Shown here: one piece after another, positions 50,815 to 58,458 of the stretch
Layout of the letters: each line of letters begins with the position of its first letter
Numbering within the stretch: position 1 is the stretch's first letter
Assembly (NCBI RefSeq): GCF_042096055.1
Contig: NZ_JBELMH010000001.1
Location: 129,877-193,876, forward strand
Reading direction: 5' to 3'
DNA length: 64,000 nt
Origin: Citreimonas sp042096055
GTDB taxonomy: Bacteria > Pseudomonadota > Alphaproteobacteria > Rhodobacterales > Rhodobacteraceae
Program-made: the position numbers and the translations under genes
The notes under the pieces: model-generated
What the model was told of the DNA's origin: nothing
Database searches by the model: none
What the model saw: the letters and a program-made list of their open reading frames with translations, nothing else

Positions 50815-51912
50815 ATGGGCTTTCGGATGGGAATCGTGGGGCTGCCGAACGTGGGCAAGTCGACGCTGTTCAACGCGCTGACCAGGACCGCCGCGGCGCA
50901 GGCGGCGAACTTTCCCTTCTGCACGATCGAGCCCAACGTGGGCGAGGTCGCGGTGCCGGACGCGCGGCTCGACACGCTGGCGGATCTCGCGAAATCCAAG
51001 CAGGTGATCCCGACGCGCATGACCTTCGTGGACATCGCGGGCCTGGTGAAGGGCGCGTCCAAGGGCGAGGGGCTGGGCAACCAGTTCCTGGCCAACATCC
51101 GCGAGGTCGACGCCATCGCCCACGTGCTGCGCTGCTTCGAGGACGAGGACGTCACGCACGTGGACGGCCGGGTCGACCCGGTGTCCGACGCCGAGACGAT
51201 CGAGACCGAGCTGATGGTCGCCGATATCGAGAGCCTCGAGAAGCGGCTGCAGGGAATCGTGCGCAAGGTGCGCGGCGGCGACAAGGACGCGATCCAGCAG
51301 GAGCGCCTGATGAAGGACGCGCTGGCAGCCCTGGAACAGGGCCAGCCCGCGCGCACCGTCGCGGTGGATGCCGAGGATGCCAAGGCCTGGCGCATGCTGC
51401 AGCTGCTGACCGCCAAGCCGGTGCTGTATGTCTGCAACGTCGACGAGGCCGACGCGGCCGAGGGCAACGCGCTGTCCGAGGCCGTGGGCCGGATGGCCGC
51501 CGAGCAGGGCAACAGCCACGTGGTCATCAGCGCCAAGATCGAGGAAGAGATCAGCCAGCTCGACGACGACGAGGCGGCCGAGTTCCTGTCCGAGCTTGGG
51601 CTGGCCGAGGCGGGCCTCGACCGGTTGATCAAGGCCGGCTACGAACTGCTTGAATTGCAGACCTATTTCACCGTCGGCCCCAAGGAGGCGCGCGCCTGGA
51701 CCATCCCGCGCGGCACCAAGGCGCCGCAGGCCGCGGGCGTGATCCACGGCGATTTCGAGCGCGGCTTCATCCGCGCCGAGACCATCGCCTACGACGATTT
51801 CGTCTCGCTCGGCGGCGAGCAGGCTGCCAAGGATTCGGGCAAGATGCGCGCCGAGGGCAAGGCCTACACCGTGCAGGACGGCGACGTGCTGCACTTCCTG
51901 TTCAACACCTGA
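50815..51912 (+). CDS. ychF: Redox-regulated ATPase/GTPase YchF
   Basis: A 365-residue Obg-family NTPase that prefers ATP. P-loop GLPNVGKSTLFNALT; switch region FVDIAGLVKGASKGEGLGNQ; NVDEADAAEG in place of the normal guanine-specificity motif; C-terminal TGS domain with RAWTIPRGTKAPQAAGVIHG. The ATG at 50815 follows AAGGGG; an ATG 6 bases earlier is possible. Confidence 0.96.
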   Translation: MGFRMGIVGLPNVGKSTLFNALTRTAAAQAANFPFCTIEPNVGEVAVPDARLDTLADLAKSKQVIPTRMTFVDIAGLVKGASKGEGLGNQFLANIREVDAIAHVLRCFEDEDVTHVDGRVDPVSDAETIETELMVADIESLEKRLQGIVRKVRGGDKDAIQQERLMKDALAALEQGQPARTVAVDAEDAKAWRMLQLLTAKPVLYVCNVDEADAAEGNALSEAVGRMAAEQGNSHVVISAKIEEEISQLDDDEAAEFLSELGLAEAGLDRLIKAGYELLELQTYFTVGPKEARAWTIPRGTKAPQAAGVIHGDFERGFIRAETIAYDDFVSLGGEQAAKDSGKMRAEGKAYTVQDGDVLHFLFNT

Positions 51913-51925
51913 TCGCGGGCGGGGT

Positions 51926-51988
51926 CGGGGGCGCTGCCCCCGTCGCGCTGGCGCGCGACTCCCCCGGGATATTTCGGGACCAAAGAAG
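51926..51988 (-). repeat. Dispersed intergenic repeat, copy D (inverted)
   Basis: Read on the minus strand it has CTTCTTTGGTCCCGAAATAT, GGGGGAG, inner dyad GTCGCGC/GCGCGAC, then GGGGGC-AGC-GCCCCC. The inner dyad is the same as in copy B. It lies between the converging ychF and Lrp-type genes. Confidence 0.85.
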
Positions 51989-52020
51989 CGCGGGGCATGT
52001 GCGCGTGTCGTGCCGTCCGC

Positions 52021-52257
52021 TCAGAAGGCGCGGAAGGTGAGCGTGGTCAGCGTACGCTCGATCCCGTCGATGACCAGCAGGTTGTCGTTGATGTACTTGC
52101 CGATGTCGGCCTCGTCGGGAATGTACATCTTGAGCAGCAGGTCGTATTCGCCGCTGGTCGAGTAGAGTTCCGAGTGGATCTCGCGCAGGGCGATGTCGCC
52201 GGCTACGCGGTAGGCGGTGCCGGGCTTGCAGCGGATCTGGATGAAGACGCAGTTCAT
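52021..52257 (-). CDS. Stand-alone Lrp/AsnC ligand-binding domain protein
   Basis: A 78-residue protein that is only the effector-binding (RAM) half of an Lrp regulator; it has no helix-turn-helix. It starts MNCVFIQIRCKPGTAYRVAG and continues with LYSTSGEYDLLLKMYIPDE and GIERTLTTLTFRAF. Such proteins bind amino acids and form oligomers. It may modulate a separate Lrp-type regulator. It is divergent from the urease operon (start-to-start 285 bases). Confidence 0.85.
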   Translation of the reverse strand: MNCVFIQIRCKPGTAYRVAGDIALREIHSELYSTSGEYDLLLKMYIPDEADIGKYINDNLLVIDGIERTLTTLTFRAF

Positions 52258-52541
52258 GGGGGCCTCGGGCTTTGGGGCGCCCGCTTGCGGGCGTTTGGCG
52301 GGACTTGCCCGACATGACCGCAAATCGGCGGCGGTTTCCAGCCCTCGTAGCTGTGTTCTCATTACGCCTGGAAATTGTGCAAACGGCGTGAAAGCGCCCA
52401 TCGGGTGGGCGCGCCGCGCAGGCGGGCGGCTGTGCGCGGAACGCTTCGGGCCGGCGCGGCTTGTCCCACCGCGCGGCCCCGGTCTCTGATGAACCCCGAG
52501 CCGGTGACGCAGGAGAGAGCGCCATTCCCTACGATCGCAGC

Positions 52542-53375
52542 ATGGACGGCGCGGCGGATCTGCACCGGCCGGTGCGGCGCCAGCGTGCGCGCGGCGCTGC
52601 GATGCTCGAGGCGCGCGCGGCGGCGGGGCGGACGCGGATCGCCGACCTGTCCATGTCCGGGTGTGCCAAGCTGCTGTTCCCGCGTCCGCGCGGCAATGCG
52701 CTGGATGCCGTGCTGCTGAACGCCTCGGGCGGGGTGACGGGCGGCGACCGGCTGTCGCTGGACGTGCATGCGGGGCCGGGCGCCGGGGTCGGCCTGACCA
52801 CGCAGGCGGCCGAGCGGATCTACCGCGCGCCCGACACCGACGCCCCCGGCCGGGTCGAGACGACGCATGTGCTGGAACCCGGCGCGACGCTGCACTGGCT
52901 GCCGCAGGAGACGATCCTGTTCGACGGCGCGGCGCTGGACCGGCGGTTGCGGATCGACATGGCGGGCGACGCGCGCCTCGTCGCGTGCGAGGTGCTGGTC
53001 TTCGGCCGCGCGGCGATGGGCGAGCGGGTGCGCGCGCTGCGCCTGCGCGACCGGGTGGACCTGCGCCGCGACGGGCGCCTGGTCTTCGCCGACCGGCTGC
53101 GGCTGGAGGGTGACGCGGACGCGGCACTGGCGCGCGCTGGCGTGGCGGACGGCGCGGGGGCGATGGCCTCGGTCACCCTCGCCGCCCCCGGCGCGGGGGC
53201 GCGGATCGACGCGCTGCGCGCGCTGCTGCCCGCCACCGGGGGCGCCAGCGCCATCGACCCCGACGTGGTGTTCCTGCGCCTGCTGGGCGCCGACGGATTT
53301 GCCTTGCGTGCCGCGCTGATTCCTCTGCTGGAACGTCTGACCGAAACCGATCTTCCCCGACCCTGGATGTTGTGA
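52542..53375 (+). CDS. ureD: Urease accessory protein UreD
   Basis: A 277-residue chaperone that helps deliver nickel to urease. Family segments: AAAGRTRIADLSMSGCAKLL, GGVTGGDRLSLDVHAGPGAG, LTTQAAERIYRA, and LPQETILFDGAALDRRLRID. Start is doubtful: the ATG at 52542 has no near Shine-Dalgarno, while AGGAGAG lies at 52511 ahead of an ATT codon at 52524. I use the ATG. It is the first gene of the urease operon. Confidence 0.9.
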   Translation: MDGAADLHRPVRRQRARGAAMLEARAAAGRTRIADLSMSGCAKLLFPRPRGNALDAVLLNASGGVTGGDRLSLDVHAGPGAGVGLTTQAAERIYRAPDTDAPGRVETTHVLEPGATLHWLPQETILFDGAALDRRLRIDMAGDARLVACEVLVFGRAAMGERVRALRLRDRVDLRRDGRLVFADRLRLEGDADAALARAGVADGAGAMASVTLAAPGAGARIDALRALLPATGGASAIDPDVVFLRLLGADGFALRAALIPLLERLTETDLPRPWML

Positions 53376-53378
53376 GCC

Positions 53379-53681
53379 ATGAACCTGACGCCCCGCGAAA
53401 AAGACAAGCTGCTGATCTCGATGGCCGCCGAGGTGGCGCGCCGGCGCCTGGCGCGCGGCGTCAAGCTGAACCACCCCGAGGCCGTCGCGTTGATCACGGA
53501 CGCGGTGGTCGAAGGCGCGCGCGACGGCCGCAGCGTCGCCGAGATGATGCGCCTGGGTGCGCAGGTGGTCACGCGCGACCAATGCATGGAAGGGGTCCCC
53601 GAGATGATTCACGACGTTCAGGTCGAGGCGACGTTCCCGGACGGCACCAAGCTGGTGACCGTGCACGAGCCCATCCGATGA
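53379..53681 (+). CDS. ureA: Urease gamma subunit
   Basis: A 100-residue protein that starts MNLTPREKDKLLISMAAEVA and ends EATFPDGTKLVTVHEPIR, full length for the gamma subunit. It begins 3 bases after ureD. Its last codons overlap the next start by 4 bases (ATGA), which couples it to an HD-type hydrolase, unlike the usual ureA-ureB junction. Confidence 0.97.
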   Translation: MNLTPREKDKLLISMAAEVARRRLARGVKLNHPEAVALITDAVVEGARDGRSVAEMMRLGAQVVTRDQCMEGVPEMIHDVQVEATFPDGTKLVTVHEPIR

Positions 53682-54220
53682 GCCGGCTGATCACCTCGGC
53701 CGCGCTGTTCGCGGCGCAGGCCCACCAGGGCCAGACCCGAAAGGACGGGGTGTCGCCTTACGTGAACCACGTGCTCGAGGTCGCCGACCTGGTGGCCTGG
53801 GCCGAGGCGGGCGAGATCGAGATCGCCGGCGCCCTGCTGCACGACGTGGTCGAGGACAGCGAGACCGGGATCGACGAGATCTCGCGCCGGTTCGGGCCGC
53901 GGGTGGCGCAGATCGTCGGCGGGCTGACCGACGACCCCGCCTGGGACGGGCTGCCGCGGGCCGAGAAGAAGGGCAGGCAGGCCGAGCACATGGCGCAGGC
54001 GACGCAATCGGTGCGGCTGATCAAGATCGCGGACCAGACCTCGAACCTGCGCGACCTGGTGCGGCTGCCCGAGGGCTGGAACCAGGCCGACGCCGCCGAC
54101 TACATCGCCGGGGCCGAGCGCGTGGTGGATGCCTGCCGCGGCGCGAGCCCGTTCCTGGAAGTCACGTTCGACACCGCCGCCGCCGAGGCGATGCAGAAGA
54201 TCGAGGAGTTTCCCGCATGA
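53678..54220 (+). CDS. HD-domain hydrolase, small alarmone hydrolase (MESH1)-like, inside the urease operon
   Basis: A 180-residue protein. The metal and catalytic pattern of the RelA/SpoT hydrolase domain is complete: AAQAHQGQTRKDGVSPYVNH with His31, HDVVED with His55-Asp56 and Glu59-Asp60, and IKIADQTSNL with Asp119 and Asn123. There is no synthetase, TGS or ACT domain. Family members include the stand-alone (p)ppGpp or NADPH hydrolase MESH1. The substrate is not known here. It overlaps ureA by 4 bases and ureB by 4 bases, so it is translated together with urease subunits. Confidence 0.88.
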   Translation: MSRLITSAALFAAQAHQGQTRKDGVSPYVNHVLEVADLVAWAEAGEIEIAGALLHDVVEDSETGIDEISRRFGPRVAQIVGGLTDDPAWDGLPRAEKKGRQAEHMAQATQSVRLIKIADQTSNLRDLVRLPEGWNQADAADYIAGAERVVDACRGASPFLEVTFDTAAAEAMQKIEEFPA

Positions 54221-54531
54221 TCCCCGGAGAGGTCCTTCCCGCCGACGGCCACATCACGCTCAACGAGGGGCGCGAGGCCATCACGCTGATGGTCGCCAAC
54301 ACCGGCGACCGCCCCGTGCAGGTCGGCAGCCACTACCATTTCGCCGAGGCGAACCCGGCGCTCGATTTCGACCGCACCGCTGCGCGGGGCATGCGGCTGG
54401 ACATCGCGTCGGGCAGTGCCGTGCGGTTCGAGCCCGGCCAGCGGCGCGAGGTCACGCTGATCCCGGTGACCGGCGCGCGGCGCATCTACGGTTTCAACCA
54501 GGCCGTCATGGGCGACCTGGACCCGGCCTGA
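54217..54531 (+). CDS. ureB: Urease beta subunit
   Basis: A 104-residue protein that starts MIPGEVLPADGHITLNEGRE. It contains the family core NTGDRPVQVGSHYHFAEANP and GARRIYGFNQAVMGDL. Length is normal. It overlaps the HD-type gene by 4 bases. It is followed by a small unknown gene rather than directly by ureC. Confidence 0.96.
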   Translation: MIPGEVLPADGHITLNEGREAITLMVANTGDRPVQVGSHYHFAEANPALDFDRTAARGMRLDIASGSAVRFEPGQRREVTLIPVTGARRIYGFNQAVMGDLDPA

Positions 54532-54557
54532 GCCGGACCACGCATACGGAGTATACC

Positions 54558-54878
54558 ATGATCGACGTCTACGCCCCCTACCGGCTGTTCAACCAGAACC
54601 TGCGCGCGGGGATGATGATCTGGGACGTGCAGACGGTGATGGCCCTGCGCCTGATGGGGCTCGCCGGCGCCTGGACCATGCCGCCCGGAGAGGCCGTGCG
54701 CATGGTGACCGAGAAACCGCCCGCCTTCGCCAAGGCCTGGACCGCGTGGCAGACCGCCATGCTGTCGGGCCGCGGCATCGAGGCCGCCGGCAACGCCTTC
54801 AACGCGCCGCTGTCGCGCAAGGCGCGCGGCAACCGCCGCCGCCTGACCCGCGTGAAGACGCGGACCGGCCGCACCTGA
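54558..54878 (+). CDS. Small protein between ureB and ureC (unknown)
   Basis: A 106-residue protein. I do not recognise a defined function. The central part (FNQNLRAGMMIWDVQTVMAL and MVTEKPPAFAKAWTAWQTAM) is helical and slightly resembles phasin-like segments. The C-terminus is strongly basic (KARGNRRRLTRVKTRTGRT), which suggests nucleic-acid or acidic-partner binding. It lies 26 bases after ureB and 68 before ureC on the same strand. Confidence 0.75.
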   Translation: MIDVYAPYRLFNQNLRAGMMIWDVQTVMALRLMGLAGAWTMPPGEAVRMVTEKPPAFAKAWTAWQTAMLSGRGIEAAGNAFNAPLSRKARGNRRRLTRVKTRTGRT

Positions 54879-54946
54879 CCCACCGCGGGCGCCCGCGCCC
54901 CTGAACCCCGGGCGCCCGCCGCGCCACCCTGACGGAAGGACCGACC

Positions 54947-56656
54947 ATGCCCGCCACGATCTCGCGCGCCGACTACGCCGCCATGTTCGGCCCCACCACC
55001 GGCGACCGGGTGCGCCTGGCTGACACCGACCTGGTGATCGAGGTCGAGCGCGACCACACCACCTACGGCGAAGAGGTTAAGTTCGGTGGCGGCAAGGTGA
55101 TCCGCGACGGCATGGGGCAAAGCCAGGCCACGCGCGCGGACGGGGCCGTCGACACGGTCATCACCAACGCGCTGATCGTCGACTGGACCGGCATCTACAA
55201 GGCCGACGTGGGCCTGCGCGACGGGCGCATCCACAAGATCGGCAAGGCCGGAAACCCCGACACGCAGCCGGCGATCGACATCGTCGTCGGCCCGGGGACC
55301 GAGGTCATCGCCGCCGAGGGCAAGATCCTGACCGCGGGCGGGATCGACAGCCACATCCACTTCGTCTGCCCCCAGCAGATCGAGGACGCTCTGCATTCGG
55401 GCCTGACCACCATGCTGGGCGGCGGCACGGGCCCCGCGACGGGAACCATGGCCACCACGGTCACGCCGGGCTCGTGGCACCTGGGGCGGATGCTGCAGGC
55501 GGCGGACGCCTTCCCGATGAACCTGGCCTTCGCGGGCAAGGGCAACGCCTCGTTGCCCGGCGCGCTCGTCGAGCAAGTCAAGGCGGGGGCCTGCGCGCTG
55601 AAGCTGCACGAGGATTGGGGCACCACGCCCGGCGCCATCGATTGCTGCCTTTCGGTGGCCGACGACTGGGATGTGCAGGTGATGATCCACACGGATACGC
55701 TCAACGAATCCGGCTTCGTCGAGAACACGGTGAAGGCGATGAAGGGCCGGACGATCCACGCCTTCCACACCGAGGGTGCGGGCGGCGGACATGCCCCTGA
55801 TATCATAAAGATATGCGGCGAAGCTCATGTGCTGCCTTCATCGACGAACCCGACCCGGCCGTTCACCGCGAACACGCTGGAAGAGCATTTCGACATGCTC
55901 ATGGTGTGCCACCACCTCGACAAGTCGATCCCCGAGGACGTGGCCTTCGCCGAGAGCCGCATCCGGCGCGAGACCATCGCCGCCGAGGACATCCTGCACG
56001 ACATGGGCGCGTTCTCGATCATCGCCTCCGACAGCCAGGCCATGGGCCGCGTGGGCGAGGTGCTGATCCGCACCTGGCAGACCGCCGACAAGATGAAGAA
56101 GCAGCGCGGGCGGCTGCCGGGCGAGACCGGGCAGAACGACAACCTGCGCGTGCGCCGCTACATCGCGAAATACACGATCAACCCGGCGATCGCGCACGGC
56201 TTCAGCCACGAGACCGGCAGCCTCGAGGAAGGCAAGCGCGCCGATTTGTGCCTGTGGGACCCGGCCTTCTTCGGCGTGAAGCCGCAGCTGGTGCTGATCG
56301 GCGGCACCATCGTCTGCGCGCAGATGGGCGATCCCAACGCCTCGATCCCGACTCCGCAGCCGGTCTATTCGCGGCCCATGTTCGGCGCCTATGGGCGCAG
56401 TGTCGAACGCTCGGCCGTGACCTTCGTGTCGGCCGCGGCGCAGGAGGAGGGCATCCGTGACACGCTGGGCCTGGCCAAGGACACGCTGGCCGTGCGCGAC
56501 ATCCGCGGCGTGACCAAGCGGGACCTGAAGCTCAACGACGCGCTGCCCAGGGTCGAGGTCGACCCCGAGACCTACGAGGTGCGCGCCGACGGCGAGCTGC
56601 TGACCTGCGAGCCTGCCGAGACGCTGCCGATGGCGCAGCGCTACTTCCTGTTCTGA
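54947..56656 (+). CDS. ureC: Urease alpha (catalytic) subunit
   Basis: A 569-residue nickel enzyme that hydrolyses urea. Nickel ligands His136 and His138 are in DSHIHFVCPQQ; the carbamylated Lys219 is in LKLHEDWGTTP; further metal and catalytic residues are in HTDTLNESGFVE, FHTEGAGGGHAPD and MVCHHLDKSIPEDVAF. All key residues are intact. GAAGGA precedes the ATG. Confidence 0.98.
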   Translation: MPATISRADYAAMFGPTTGDRVRLADTDLVIEVERDHTTYGEEVKFGGGKVIRDGMGQSQATRADGAVDTVITNALIVDWTGIYKADVGLRDGRIHKIGKAGNPDTQPAIDIVVGPGTEVIAAEGKILTAGGIDSHIHFVCPQQIEDALHSGLTTMLGGGTGPATGTMATTVTPGSWHLGRMLQAADAFPMNLAFAGKGNASLPGALVEQVKAGACALKLHEDWGTTPGAIDCCLSVADDWDVQVMIHTDTLNESGFVENTVKAMKGRTIHAFHTEGAGGGHAPDIIKICGEAHVLPSSTNPTRPFTANTLEEHFDMLMVCHHLDKSIPEDVAFAESRIRRETIAAEDILHDMGAFSIIASDSQAMGRVGEVLIRTWQTADKMKKQRGRLPGETGQNDNLRVRRYIAKYTINPAIAHGFSHETGSLEEGKRADLCLWDPAFFGVKPQLVLIGGTIVCAQMGDPNASIPTPQPVYSRPMFGAYGRSVERSAVTFVSAAAQEEGIRDTLGLAKDTLAVRDIRGVTKRDLKLNDALPRVEVDPETYEVRADGELLTCEPAETLPMAQRYFLF

Positions 56657-56663
56657 GGGTATC

Positions 56664-57188
56664 ATGCTGATCGCGCACATTTATCACCCGCACGCCCACG
56701 GCACGCCCACAGACCGGCTGGTGCTGGGCTACGAGGACCGGTTCCTGCGCCGCAAGGTGGTCACGCTGGCCTCGGGCGCGGGCCTGCTGGTGGATCTCGC
56801 GCAGACGACTTCGCTGGATCACGGCGGGGTGCTGGTCACCACCGAGGGCGACGAGATCGCCGTCGAGGCGGCGGCCGAGGCGCTGCTGGCGGTGCGGGGC
56901 CCGGATCTGGCGCGGCTGGCCTGGCATGTCGGCAACCGGCACACGCCCTGCGCGATCGAGCCGCAACGTCTGCTGATCCGGCCCGACCACGTGATGCGCG
57001 CCATGCTCGAACAGCTGGGCGCCGAGGTGACCGAGGTGACAGAGCCGTTCACGCCGGAGGGCGGCGCCTACGGGCACGGCCGCACGCACGGCCACGATCA
57101 CTCGCACGTCCATGCCCATGCCGAGACGCACGGCGAGGCGCATGCGCATGCCCACGCGGCGGCGGTGGATCACGCGCATGAGCACTGA
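56664..57188 (+). CDS. ureE: Urease accessory protein UreE (nickel chaperone)
   Basis: A 174-residue metallochaperone. The core has EDRFLRRKVVTLASGAGLLV and AWHVGNRHTPCAIEPQRLLI. A long His-rich tail (about residues 133-174, for example HGRTHGHDHSHVHAHAETHG) has some 17 His and binds several nickel ions. The gene starts 7 bases after ureC and overlaps ureF by 11 bases. Confidence 0.95.
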   Translation: MLIAHIYHPHAHGTPTDRLVLGYEDRFLRRKVVTLASGAGLLVDLAQTTSLDHGGVLVTTEGDEIAVEAAAEALLAVRGPDLARLAWHVGNRHTPCAIEPQRLLIRPDHVMRAMLEQLGAEVTEVTEPFTPEGGAYGHGRTHGHDHSHVHAHAETHGEAHAHAHAAAVDHAHEH

Positions 57189-57813
57189 CGCGCATCTGGT
57201 GCTGCACCAGCTGTTCTCGCCCGCCTTCCCGGTGGGGGCCTTCGCGTGGTCCCACGGGCTCGAGACCGCGGTGCAGGAGGGGCGCATAACCGACGCCGCG
57301 GGCGCCGAGGCCTGGCTGCGCGACGCGCTGGAGCATGGCGCGGGTTGGTCCGACGCGGTGCTCTGCGCGCAGGCGGCGGGCGGCGGCGACCTGGGCGAGC
57401 TGTCGGACCTTGCGCGTGCGCTGGCGCCGTCGCGCGAGCGTGCGGCCGAGACGCTGGAGCAGGGCGCGGCCTTCGCCGCCACCGTGCGCGCGGTGTTCGG
57501 CGCCCCGGTGCCCGACGCGGCCTACCCGGTGGCGGTAGGCGCCGCGCTCGACGCGCTGGACCTGCCGGTCGAGCACGGGCTGCGGCTGTTCCTGCAGGCC
57601 TTCGCGGCCAATCTCTGCGCCGCCTGCGTACGGCTTGTCCCGTTGGGCCAGACCGACGGGCAGCGCATCACCCGCGCGCTGCAGCCGCTCTGCGCGACGC
57701 TCGCCGCGCGGGCGCTGGCGGCGGATATCGATGACATCGGCGGCTTCGCGCCTGCGCTCGACATCGCGAGCCAGCGGCACGAGGCACTCTATTCCCGCAT
57801 CTTCAGATCGTGA
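57178..57813 (+). CDS. ureF: Urease accessory protein UreF
   Basis: A 211-residue helical protein that links UreD and UreG during nickel insertion. Family segments: LVLHQLFSPAFPVGAFAWSH, GLETAVQEGRI, and the C-terminal DIASQRHEALYSRIFRS. The ATG at 57178 lies inside the end of ureE, giving an 11-base overlap. It ends 11 bases before the preferred ureG start. Confidence 0.94.
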   Translation: MSTDAHLVLHQLFSPAFPVGAFAWSHGLETAVQEGRITDAAGAEAWLRDALEHGAGWSDAVLCAQAAGGGDLGELSDLARALAPSRERAAETLEQGAAFAATVRAVFGAPVPDAAYPVAVGAALDALDLPVEHGLRLFLQAFAANLCAACVRLVPLGQTDGQRITRALQPLCATLAARALAADIDDIGGFAPALDIASQRHEALYSRIFRS

Positions 57814-57824
57814 CGGAGGCAGAC

Positions 57825-58457
57825 ATGCGATCCCCCAACGGACCCCTGCGCGTGGGCATCGGCGGCCCGGTGGGCGCCGGCAAGACCACGCTGACGGCGG
57901 CGCTTTGCACCGCGCTGCGCGACCGGCTGAGCATGGCGGTGGTGACCAACGATATCTACACGCGCGAGGACGCCGAGGCGCTGATGCGCCGGCAGGTGCT
58001 GCCGCTGGACCGCATCCGCGGCGTCGAGACCGGCGGCTGCCCGCATACCGCGATCCGCGAGGATGCCTCGATCAACCTCGCGGCCATCGCGCAGCTGAAC
58101 GCGGATTTCCCCGACCTCGACCTGGTGCTGATCGAAAGCGGCGGCGACAACCTGTCGGCGACGTTCTCGCCGGAACTGGCGGACGTGACGATCTACGTGA
58201 TCGACACCGCGGCCGGAGAGGATATCCCCCGCAAGGGCGGGCCGGCGATCACGCGGTCGGACATCCTGGTGGTGAACAAGACCGACCTCGCGCCGCATGT
58301 GGGCGCGTCGCTGGACGTGATGCGGCGCGATGCGGACCAGATGCGGCCCGACCGGCCGACGGTCTTCGCCGCGCTGCGCCACGGTGACGGCGTCGCGCCG
58401 GTGGTGGATCTGCTGACCCGCATCGGCGGGCTCGAGGTGGTCGCGGCTGCCGAGTGA
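57825..58457 (+). CDS. ureG: Urease accessory GTPase UreG
   Basis: A 210-residue SIMIBI-class GTPase. P-loop GIGGPVGAGKTTL; the metal-binding motif is GVETGGCPHTAIRED; ESGGDNLSATFSPEL and VVNKTDLA complete the site. I start at the ATG at 57825 because GGAGG precedes it by 5 bases; a GTG at 57810 is possible. It is the last gene of the urease operon and converges on a glycosyltransferase. Confidence 0.96.
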   Translation: MRSPNGPLRVGIGGPVGAGKTTLTAALCTALRDRLSMAVVTNDIYTREDAEALMRRQVLPLDRIRGVETGGCPHTAIREDASINLAAIAQLNADFPDLDLVLIESGGDNLSATFSPELADVTIYVIDTAAGEDIPRKGGPAITRSDILVVNKTDLAPHVGASLDVMRRDADQMRPDRPTVFAALRHGDGVAPVVDLLTRIGGLEVVAAAE

Positions 58458-58458
58458 G

